Source: Deinococcus grandis
Lineage (GTDB): Bacteria > Deinococcota > Deinococci > Deinococcales > Deinococcaceae
Direction: 5' to 3'
Assembly: GCF_001485435.1 (NCBI RefSeq)
Contig: NZ_BCMS01000006.1
Coordinates: 27,292-91,291, forward strand
Length of the DNA: 64,000 nucleotides
Within the stretch, counting starts at the first letter, position 1, and each line of letters starts with the position of its first letter. The position numbers and the translations under genes are program-made. The notes under the pieces were generated by a model. That model saw only the letters and a list, made by a program, of their open reading frames with translations, did not search any database and was not told where the DNA came from. This document shows, piece after piece, positions 10,172 to 16,072 of this stretch.

Positions 10172-10998
10172 TGCCCACGATCATCACGCTGAACAATGTG
10201 CAGTTCGACCCTGGCCTGAATCTCCCACTGTTGCCGCTGGACGCGTACGACGGTCCCGGTGTGCTGCTGATCCACGATTACCGACGCGCCCGGTGCCTCG
10301 CGCCTGGGGTGCTGACCGAGGGGCAACTCATCACGAACCTGAGTCGGAACGTGACGGCGGGTATCGACGCTGGCGACCTGATCGGGGCGGCGGGCGTCAC
10401 GCGCGACGGGCAGGGCCTGCGGTTCAGCCGGCCCAACGGTGCGCAGATCAGCGACTGGATCAGGGCGACTGGCCTAGGTGCGCTGCCCCTCCAGAGCGGT
10501 GTGGACTGGGTGGCGACGGTGTGGGTGCGTCAGCGCGCAGCGGTCGATTGGCAGGGCGTGATCGGCAGCGCCGGAAACTCGGGGAGCACCGAGACTACAA
10601 ACAGCTGGGGCCTGTATATCCAGGGCTCTGGTGGCCTCGATCCGTACGGCATCACGGCGCGGGCGTGGACGACAGCGGGGGCACTCGTGCAGTACGGGCT
10701 GGACCACCCGCTGCCCGTGGGCGGCCCGGTGGTGCAGCTGGCGTTCGGGATGACGTTCAGCGGCGGCGCAGCAACGATGCACTGGGGGTACAACGGCGGC
10801 CTCCAGATCGGTGCGGACGTCGGTGCGTGGCGCGTGCCGCAGTACCCGCTCCAGATCGGCACTGCCGGAACTGATGGGCAGAGCGGGGCGACCATCTACC
10901 GCGCGACCCTGGCACAGGTGGGGGCGGGGCGGCGCTACGCCTCGATTGCGGAGGCCGTGGCACGGGATTACGCGCTGGGGGCCGGGCAGTTCGGATGA
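10171..10998 (+). CDS. distal tail protein with concanavalin/LamG-like fold (putative)
   Basis: 275 residues from ATG 10171 (TGATG overlap with the fibre stop; another in-frame ATG lies at 10159). The central part alternates short beta strands (WVATVWVRQR, VQLAFGMTFSGGAATMHWGYNGG) in a way seen in LamG/concanavalin-like carbohydrate-binding domains of phage tips. Fold assignment is by pattern only. It is the last gene of the tail operon; a hairpin follows. Confidence 0.65.
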   Translation: MPTIITLNNVQFDPGLNLPLLPLDAYDGPGVLLIHDYRRARCLAPGVLTEGQLITNLSRNVTAGIDAGDLIGAAGVTRDGQGLRFSRPNGAQISDWIRATGLGALPLQSGVDWVATVWVRQRAAVDWQGVIGSAGNSGSTETTNSWGLYIQGSGGLDPYGITARAWTTAGALVQYGLDHPLPVGGPVVQLAFGMTFSGGAATMHWGYNGGLQIGADVGAWRVPQYPLQIGTAGTDGQSGATIYRATLAQVGAGRRYASIAEAVARDYALGAGQFG

Positions 10999-11002
10999 AG
11001 AT

Positions 11003-11032
11003 GAGGCGGCTTGGGGACAACCCAGCCGCCTC
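11003..11032. terminator. hairpin between tail operon and small minus-strand ORF
   Basis: GAGGCGGCT (11003-11011) pairs perfectly with AGCCGCCTC (11024-11032), and GGG/CCC extend the stem inward. There is no T-run on either side, so it is a weak terminator or an RNA end stabiliser. It lies between the fibre stop and a small convergent reading frame and could serve both. Confidence 0.5.
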
Positions 11033-11041
11033 CCAGGACGC

Positions 11042-11122
11042 TTAGAACAGCAGCGCGACTAACATCGCACCGGCAACATACCCGGCCCCGATCCGCGCAC
11101 CGATCATGACTGCGTACGACAT
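11042..11122 (-). CDS. 26-residue hydrophobic peptide (tentative)
   Basis: ATG at 11122 leads MSYAVMIGARIGAGYVAGAM then LVALLF and TAA. Almost the whole peptide is one glycine-zipper-like membrane helix. A purine-rich GGGGTGG stands 5 bases before the ATG. It sits alone between two hairpins in a 350-bp gap (10999-11349). Single-helix peptides of this size can be small toxins, holin-like or accessory membrane peptides, but nothing proves expression. Confidence 0.35.
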   Translation of the reverse strand: MSYAVMIGARIGAGYVAGAMLVALLF

Positions 11123-11267
11123 CGTTCCACCCCCCCCTGTGTGTATTTCTCCATCCATTGGTCTGGAGTGCGGCCATGGTTGCGCACGGTCGTGTGGACC
11201 CTATGGATCCTGCACTCATCGAGTAGCACACAGAACCGGGCCCGGTATCAGGCCCTGAACACGCAGG

Positions 11268-11299
11268 AAAACGCCGCGTCCCTCCCCAGGGTCGCGGCG
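11268..11299 (-). terminator. rho-independent terminator of the small HTH gene
   Basis: Read on the minus strand, CGCCGCG and CGCGGCG (11299-11293 and 11278-11272) form a 7-bp GC stem with a 14-base loop, followed by TTTT (11271-11268). It lies 50 bases beyond the stop of the minus-strand HTH gene. Confidence 0.75.
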
Positions 11300-11349
11300 C
11301 TTCACTGCGCGGGTTGAGTTCTCCAAACCAGGGCCCCCGCCCGCGCAGC

Positions 11350-11574
11350 TTACTCGCTGGACGACTCGCGGCGCTCTTTGCGCTTCAGGGTCAGTTCGAC
11401 GTCGAACTCGTCGAAGATGGCGGGCCACAGCCCGGGCGGCTGCCCCCGGTCCCGCAGCGTGCGGCTCAGGCTCTTCTCGCTGATTCCCAGCTTCGCGGCC
11501 AGATCGCGCTGCGTCAGGCCTTTCTGGCGCATCAGGCGCTTGATTTCCGCGCGGATCTCCTCCGTCATGTTCAT
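11350..11574 (-). CDS. small HTH (XRE/Cro-like) regulator
   Basis: 74 residues. Residues ~6-50 form a helix-turn-helix unit (EIRAEIKRLMRQKGLTQRDLA, AAKLGISEKSLSRTLRDRG), typical of XRE-family DNA-binding proteins. The tail (FDVELTLKRKERRESSSE) resembles antitoxin-like or small repressor ends. It is transcribed away from the lysis genes, and an 11-bp perfect inverted repeat (11616-11642) lies over its presumed promoter, so it probably regulates itself and the divergent lipoprotein/lysis genes. Confidence 0.8.
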   Translation of the reverse strand: MNMTEEIRAEIKRLMRQKGLTQRDLAAKLGISEKSLSRTLRDRGQPPGLWPAIFDEFDVELTLKRKERRESSSE

Positions 11575-11610
11575 CAGGGTAGCCTCCGTTCACCGTTTCC
11601 TCCGAACCGG

Positions 11611-11648
11611 TTGAAAAAGTTCTACCAATCCGGTAGAACTTTCATCAA
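11611..11648. promoter_or_regulatory. divergent promoters with palindromic operator
   Basis: AAAGTTCTACC (11616-11626) and GGTAGAACTTT (11632-11642) are a perfect inverted repeat around a 5-base centre. On the plus strand TTGAAA (11611-11616) and TAGAAC (11634-11639) are 17 bases apart; on the minus strand TTGATG and TAGAAC are 18 apart, so both promoters lie across the palindrome. The adjacent small HTH protein is the obvious candidate ligand. Confidence 0.65.
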
Positions 11649-11726
11649 GACGCCCGGTCACACTGCGGGTGTACGTCCCTCGCCCGCCCGAGCACGCCGG
11701 GGCGGGGCTTCCCATGGAGGAATCCC

Positions 11727-12197
11727 ATGCTCAAGCGCATCCTGACCACCCTCGCCCTGCCCGTCCTGCTCGCCAGCTGCGGTGGATTCACCGCCCCCGA
11801 GCGGGACAACGCCCAGTGGACGACTGAACTGCACGGCGTCAGCATCACCTGGCGCTGGGTGAACCCCGGCGGCCTCGGGCCCGGGCGGGCCGGGCGGGCC
11901 ATGGTCCTCCCCGGCGGGCAGTCCTGCGTCATCGACCTCGACCCCACCACCATCCGCAACTACCTCACCGAAGTCGCCGCACACGAGGCCGGGCACTGCC
12001 TCGCCGCGCGGTACCTGCAGATCGGCGCGGACGTGAACAGCGAGAACCCACACCTGCACGAACTGATGGAGCAGTGGCCGCAGGCGTACGCCGAGAGGTA
12101 CATGGCCGACTGCGGCCTGAGCCTCGCACCCCTGGGCTGGCGGGACACGCGTGAAGCGACCTGCGCCGCCGCGCCCGACATCGACGACATCAAGTAA
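11727..12197 (+). CDS. lipoprotein with HEAGH zinc-protease-like motif
   Basis: 156 residues with ribosome site GGAGG before ATG 11727. A lipoprotein signal (LPVLLASC, Cys ~18) directs it to the envelope. At about residue 85 it carries EVAAHEAGHCLAARYL, a HEXXH zincin signature (HEAGH) in a helix, and later an acidic E/D-rich segment that could supply a third ligand. It is small for a known metallopeptidase. First gene downstream of the regulated promoter and followed by a terminator; whether it acts in lysis, superinfection exclusion or host cell-wall handling is open. Confidence 0.72.
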   Translation: MLKRILTTLALPVLLASCGGFTAPERDNAQWTTELHGVSITWRWVNPGGLGPGRAGRAMVLPGGQSCVIDLDPTTIRNYLTEVAAHEAGHCLAARYLQIGADVNSENPHLHELMEQWPQAYAERYMADCGLSLAPLGWRDTREATCAAAPDIDDIK

Positions 12198-12213
12198 CGC
12201 ACCTCACCCCTCG

Positions 12214-12251
12214 ATCCGCCCCGGCTTCGGCCCCGGGGCGGATTCTTCATT
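12214..12251 (+). terminator. terminator after HEAGH lipoprotein gene
   Basis: ATCCGCCCCGG (12214-12224) and CCGGGGCGGAT (12233-12243) form a perfect 11-bp stem followed by TCTTCATT. It separates the lipoprotein gene from the holin/endolysin genes. Confidence 0.8.
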
Positions 12252-12272
12252 CCGGCCGGACGCGAGGTCCCC

Positions 12273-12602
12273 ATGCGCAGGCACATCACCCTGGCCGCCC
12301 TGCTCGCCGTGCTCCTCACGGCCGGGCAGGCCGCCCCCACCACGACCGTCTGCGCCGCCCAGGCCCGGACCCAGACCAGCTGGCCCGGCCGGGTCGTGAT
12401 CGTCACCGCCGCCACCTGCCCCGACGGGGGCCGGGCGTACGTGCGGTTCGTCAGCCGCACCGGCTCCCAACCCGACTCTCCCCCCGGGTACTTCACCCTC
12501 AAGCGCGGCCAGACCCTCACGCGGCGCGTGCCGCGCGACTGGTGGGTCGAGTACCGGGACAAGTACCTGCGCTGGACGCGCATCAAGGAGGTGGTCCGCT
12601 AG
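12273..12602 (+). CDS. small secreted protein, unknown
   Basis: 109 residues with a cleavable signal peptide (RRHITLAALLAVLLTAGQAA). The mature part has two Cys (VCAAQ, TCPDGG) likely forming a disulfide, and a W-rich, basic C-terminus (RDWWVEYRDKYLRWTRIKEV). It starts the lysis block, 21 bases after the terminator; the gene directly behind begins at the next base. Function unknown. Confidence 0.65.
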   Translation: MRRHITLAALLAVLLTAGQAAPTTTVCAAQARTQTSWPGRVVIVTAATCPDGGRAYVRFVSRTGSQPDSPPGYFTLKRGQTLTRRVPRDWWVEYRDKYLRWTRIKEVVR

Positions 12603-13067
12603 GTGGAAAAACTGCTGATCGTCATGACAGCCAGCACCCTGGCTGCCAACGAACTCACCGGAGCCGCCCTGCCCTTCACGGAAGGGGAACTCTGGAGCCT
12701 GCTGTTCGTGCTGATCGCCGCGCTCTTCACGGCTGTCAGCAAGGAGGCCAGCAAGGCCGCGCGCGGTCCGTTCAAACCCGCCCGCTTCTGGGGGAACGTC
12801 GGCCTGGGCGTCATGGCGGGCGTGTGTGCGCCCCTGCTGATCGAGTACGTCATGCAGCACTGGACCGGGAAGCCCCTGACTGGCGGGGCCAGCGTCGGCC
12901 TGGGCATTCTCGGCGCGTACGCCGGGCGTGACTTCCTGAAGGCCGCGTACAGTGCCCTGCTCGCCGTGGGGCAATTCGCCGCGAAGCTCAAAGGTCTCTC
13001 CATCAACTACGACCCGGACAAAGTCCAGCGTCCGAACCGCAAGGAAGGAGGTGGGGACGATGCGTAA
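12603..13067 (+). CDS. putative holin
   Basis: 154 residues from GTG 12603, immediately after the preceding TAG. Three hydrophobic segments (ELWSLLFVLIAALFTAV, VGLGVMAGVCAPLLIEYV, ASVGLGILGAYAGRDF) and a charged, basic C-terminal tail fit the class of three-helix holins, which make the membrane lesions that release or activate the endolysin. Position two genes ahead of a GH19 endolysin supports this. No specific holin family is claimed. Confidence 0.65.
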   Translation: MEKLLIVMTASTLAANELTGAALPFTEGELWSLLFVLIAALFTAVSKEASKAARGPFKPARFWGNVGLGVMAGVCAPLLIEYVMQHWTGKPLTGGASVGLGILGAYAGRDFLKAAYSALLAVGQFAAKLKGLSINYDPDKVQRPNRKEGGGDDA

Positions 13068-13572
13068 CGCCCGCCTGACACACCAGCTGCGCCACGTGCG
13101 ACTCGCCGTCCTGCGCGGCCTGCACGCCGTCCTGCGCGCCCTGCCCCGCGTGGCCGCCATCACCGCCCTCTACGCCCTGGTGATCGCCGGGTACGCCACC
13201 AGCGCCTGGCTCGCCGACCTGGGCGACACCGTCCTCGGGCCGCCGGTCGTGCAGGAGGGCCTGCGCGCCCTGATCGTCATGGCCGTCGCCCGGGCGTTTC
13301 AGCTGCGCTGGGCGGAACTCACCCCCTGGAGCCGCGCCGGGTGGGGCCTGCTCGCGATCGGCGTGAGCCTGAACCTCGCCCGTGGGCACTTCAGTGAGAC
13401 CCCACTGACCCTGGCGTTCATGTGTGGCCACGCGGGCCTACTGATCATCACTACCCGCCTCATGGTGGCCGCGCAGCGCGAGCAGCGCCTCGCGGACGCC
13501 AACCGAGACCTTCGCCGCCAACTGGCGGACGCCCACGCGCGCATCGCGCACCTGGAGGCATCCCATGATTGA
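13060..13572 (+). CDS. membrane protein with C-terminal coiled coil, lysis accessory (putative)
   Basis: 170 residues from ATG 13060 behind AAGGAGGTGG; overlaps the holin gene by 8 bases and the endolysin gene by 8. There are three to four membrane segments (VAAITALYALVIAGYATSAW, GLLAIGVSLNLA, LAFMCGHAGLLIITTRLMVA), then a charged coiled coil (EQRLADANRDLRRQLADAHA). It could be a second holin, an antiholin or an inner spanin-like protein; the coupling to the endolysin is firm, the role is inferred. Confidence 0.6.
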   Translation: MRNARLTHQLRHVRLAVLRGLHAVLRALPRVAAITALYALVIAGYATSAWLADLGDTVLGPPVVQEGLRALIVMAVARAFQLRWAELTPWSRAGWGLLAIGVSLNLARGHFSETPLTLAFMCGHAGLLIITTRLMVAAQREQRLADANRDLRRQLADAHARIAHLEASHD

Positions 13573-14272
13573 CATCACCCCTGACCTGGTGCGGGCCATC
13601 AACCCGCGTCACCCCCGCCCGGACGTGGCCGCCCCGAAGATCCAGCGGGCGTTCGAGCAGTTCGGCATCACGACGCGTAACACGGTGGCCATGGCCCTCG
13701 GGCAGATCGGGCACGAGTCGGGCCTGATTCCGAGGGAGGAGAATCTGAACTACCGAGCGACGCGGCTGATGCAGGTGTGGCCCAACCGCTTCCCGACGCT
13801 GCAGGCGGCGCTGCCGTACCAGTTCAACCCGCAGGCCCTCGGCGACCGGGTGTACGGCGGGCGCATGGGCAACAGCCCCACGGAGGGCTTCCTGTACCGG
13901 GGGAGAGGTCCGATCCAGCTGACCGGGAAGAGCAACTACGTCACGTACGGCCGCCTGATCGGCTACGACCTGGTCGCGCAGCCGGACCTGCTCCTGCAGT
14001 ACGGCGTGGGCTTCCTGGCCGCCGGGGCGTTCTGGCAGGCGCACGGCCTGAACCGCCCCGCTGAGCGCGGCGACGTGCGCGCCGTCACCCGCGCCATCAA
14101 CGGCGGCACGATCGGCCTGGACGACCGCGAGCGGCTGTACCAGCGGGCCCTGGTGAACGTACCCCGGTACGGGCTGCTCAGCACGGACGCGCCCCTGAAC
14201 GTGGAAGCGGACGCCGCGGCGGACCTGGATGCCCGGCACGAGCAGCTCACGCGGATCCTGGGCCTGCTGTGA
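13565..14272 (+). CDS. endolysin, GH19 chitinase/lysozyme type
   Basis: 235 residues. GH19 hallmarks: GQIGHESGLIPREENLNY with the acid residues at about 51 and 58-59, and RGRGPIQLTGKSNYVTYG in the substrate-cleft region. Such phage enzymes cut the glycan strand of peptidoglycan. There is no signal peptide, so release depends on the holin. Length matches phage GH19 endolysins. Confidence 0.9.
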   Translation: MIDITPDLVRAINPRHPRPDVAAPKIQRAFEQFGITTRNTVAMALGQIGHESGLIPREENLNYRATRLMQVWPNRFPTLQAALPYQFNPQALGDRVYGGRMGNSPTEGFLYRGRGPIQLTGKSNYVTYGRLIGYDLVAQPDLLLQYGVGFLAAGAFWQAHGLNRPAERGDVRAVTRAINGGTIGLDDRERLYQRALVNVPRYGLLSTDAPLNVEADAAADLDARHEQLTRILGLL

Positions 14273-14520
14273 CCGTCCGCATGACGCCCGGCGCGCCGTT
14301 CCTGGACGGGGCCGCGCCGGGCACCATCCAGGCCGATGCGAGCTGGCACCACTACGTGTGCCCTTGCGGCTGCGCTCAGGTGTACAGCGCCGCGCACGCC
14401 GTCGCGGGCGGCAGCGTGGAGACCGGTGACCTGACGCTCACGCCATCGCTCTGGCACAACGGCGAGGGGCAGTGCGGCTGGCATGGCTGGCTCCAGAACG
14501 GCGAGTTCCGCAGCGTCTGA
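14269..14520 (+). CDS. DUF6527-like small protein
   Basis: 83 residues from GTG 14269, overlapping the endolysin stop as GTGA. HHYVCPCGCAQVY, then LTLTPSLWHNGEGQCGWHGW fits the DUF6527 pattern (Cys-rich pair, LTPS, and a final aromatic-rich strand with HG/NG), a family often seen in phage and mobile-element genomes. The Cys/His set could bind zinc. Function unknown. Confidence 0.6.
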   Translation: MTVRMTPGAPFLDGAAPGTIQADASWHHYVCPCGCAQVYSAAHAVAGGSVETGDLTLTPSLWHNGEGQCGWHGWLQNGEFRSV

Positions 14521-14547
14521 GCGCAGCCGCCCCCATTCGTCCCCATT

Positions 14548-14563
14548 GGAATATTCCGGAATA
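14548..14563. promoter_or_regulatory. overlapping palindromes upstream of 14738 gene
   Basis: GGAATATTCC (14548-14557) and TATTCCGGAATA (14552-14563) overlap in a local AT-rich spot of the otherwise GC-rich 217-bp gap 14521-14737. They look like an operator or late promoter region; no hexamer pair is clear. Confidence 0.3.
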
Positions 14564-14656
14564 CTTTCTCCGCATTCCACGTGTCAGACGACGTGAGCGA
14601 CGTTCCGCGTGACGACTTTACTGTTCGCGCGCCCCATTCCACCCATCGATGTCCCC

Positions 14657-14682
14657 AATCCACCCATGCCCATGGGTGGATT
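14657..14682 (+). terminator. 12-bp hairpin (possible terminator) in leader
   Basis: AATCCACCCATG and CATGGGTGGATT are perfect complements two bases apart; the realistic hairpin has a 9-bp stem and an 8-base loop. CGTCTTCC follows. It may end the endolysin transcript or be part of the 5' leader of the next gene. Confidence 0.4.
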
Positions 14683-14737
14683 CGTCTTCCCGGCCCCTGC
14701 CCTTCGCGGTGGGGGCCGCGCCTTTACGAGGTGTTCC

Positions 14738-15460
14738 ATGACTCGAGTCCTTCGACTGTTCGTTCCCTTCCTCGCGCTGCTGCTGGCCCTGACGGGCGTG
14801 GCGGCCGCGCAGGCCTTCGACCTCTCGCCGATCCTGGCTGACCCGATCGGCTGGGCGGTTGCGATGACCACCAACCCGCTGCTGCTGGGCCTGTTCGTGT
14901 TCGGCGTGGTCGCCACCGTCAAGCGCGACGCCGAGCGCCGCAAGCCGCCCATCACCTGGAACCCCTGGCTGTGGCGGGGGATCGCGTTCGCGGTGGGCGT
15001 CGCATCGAGCGTGCTGCTGCGCATGATCGTCGTGCGCGTCCTGAACCGCGCGGGGGTGTCACTGGACCTCGGAGTGACGCTGCTCAACGGGTTCGCGGCA
15101 GGTGTCATCGCCGTGATCGGCCGTGACGGGCTGAAGACGACGCTGGGCTGGCTGGGCCGCAGTGACCTGCTCACGCAGCTGCTCGGCGGATCCGGCAGTG
15201 TGGCCGCGCCGGTGACGGTCACGGTGCCTCAGTCGCTGACTGGACTGCCTGCCGTGGCGACGGGGCTGCTGAGCGACCTGATCGCCGAGGTCCTGCGCGA
15301 AGCGAAGTTGCTGGCCACGCCGGAGCAGGTGATGCGCGTCGCCGTGGCGCTGGCCCCGGTCGCGCCGGACCTGCTCGACGGCGACGTGCACCTCAGCGCG
15401 CAGAACCGCAACCGGGTGCTGCAGGTCATCCTGGACCTGAAGACGGGCGGGCGGCTGTGA
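14738..15460 (+). CDS. multi-pass membrane protein (putative second holin)
   Basis: 240 residues from ATG 14738; the open frame to the left lacks coding character. A signal-like N-terminus (LRLFVPFLALLLALTGVAAA), then helices NPLLLGLFVFGVVATV, GIAFAVGVASSVLLRMIVV and LLNGFAAGVIAVIG. The C-terminal ~110 residues are soluble and helical. It is coupled to the lipoprotein gene that follows. A holin or envelope role is likely from context; no family is recognised. Confidence 0.6.
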   Translation: MTRVLRLFVPFLALLLALTGVAAAQAFDLSPILADPIGWAVAMTTNPLLLGLFVFGVVATVKRDAERRKPPITWNPWLWRGIAFAVGVASSVLLRMIVVRVLNRAGVSLDLGVTLLNGFAAGVIAVIGRDGLKTTLGWLGRSDLLTQLLGGSGSVAAPVTVTVPQSLTGLPAVATGLLSDLIAEVLREAKLLATPEQVMRVAVALAPVAPDLLDGDVHLSAQNRNRVLQVILDLKTGGRL

Positions 15461-15846
15461 CGCGACTCCTGGCGGCGCTGCTGGTGCTGCTCACGGCGTG
15501 CGCGCCGCTCGTGCAGGTGGCGCAGCCGGACGAGCGGGCCACCCTGACCCGCGCAGGCCTGAGCGTCACGCTGACCAACCCCGGCCCGGACGCCCTGACC
15601 GGCGACCCCAGCCGCGCCGGGGACGGCGTCGCGCTGACCGTGCAGGGCGTCGGGCTGGTGCCGGACGCCCAGGCGGCCCAGTGGTGCCGCGCGGCCACGT
15701 CGACGAGCTGGGCGTGCACCCTGCCGGATCTGCCGGTCGGTACTTCGCGGCGCGTGACGTTCACCGCCGGGACGCTGCTGGACGCCGCAGCGTTCGGGTA
15801 CCGGCCTTCACTGGGCGCTCGACCTGTCCTGATTTGGCTTCAATGA
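15457..15846 (+). CDS. small lipoprotein
   Basis: 129 residues from GTG 15457 (GTGA overlap). The lipobox LLVLLTAC places it on the envelope. The mature domain is beta-rich (LTRAGLSVTLTNPGPDALTG) with a Cys pair (WCRAATSTSWAC). Membrane protein plus lipoprotein in one operon at the end of a lysis module is reminiscent of spanin pairs or superinfection-exclusion pairs; this is inference. Confidence 0.6.
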   Translation: MTRLLAALLVLLTACAPLVQVAQPDERATLTRAGLSVTLTNPGPDALTGDPSRAGDGVALTVQGVGLVPDAQAAQWCRAATSTSWACTLPDLPVGTSRRVTFTAGTLLDAAAFGYRPSLGARPVLIWLQ

Positions 15847-15850
15847 CTAT

Positions 15851-15897
15851 GGCCCCCACCTTCCCCGGCTTCGGCCCGGGCGGGTGGGGGCCTTTTG
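15851..15897 (+). terminator. strong terminator ending the lysis module
   Basis: GGCCCCCACC (15851-15860) and GGTGGGGGCC (15883-15892) form a perfect 10-bp stem followed by TTTTG. It closes the tail-lysis half of the window. Confidence 0.9.
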
Positions 15898-15900
15898 TCA

Positions 15901-15945
15901 TTGTCCACAAAACGACGAAAATCCTGTGGACAACTCTGTGGATAA
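15901..15945. promoter_or_regulatory. cluster of three DnaA-box-like 9-mers
   Basis: TTGTCCACA at 15901-15909 (+), TGTGGACAA at 15925-15933 and TGTGGATAA at 15937-15945 (both read as boxes on the minus strand). The last is the exact consensus TTATCCACA, the other two differ by one base. The two right-hand boxes repeat at 12-base spacing in CTGTGGA.AAC context. The cluster lies between two terminators, with no gene on it. Confidence 0.6.
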
Positions 15946-16016
15946 CCCGTAATCTCAGCGCACAGACGCATCCTGGCACCCGAGAGAGGAGCCTTGCAGA
16001 GTCGCCCCGACCGAGG

Positions 16017-16041
16017 AAACCCGCCAGACGCGGGGTTTTTT
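16017..16041 (+). terminator. short terminator before MmeI-family gene
   Basis: AAACCCGC, loop CAGAC, GCGGGGTTT with one bulged G, then TTTT. It insulates the restriction gene from upstream transcription; the gene's own promoter would have to lie in 16042-16072 or read through. Confidence 0.6.
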
Positions 16042-16072
16042 CATGGGGCGACCTCGTCATGAGAGGAGACCC

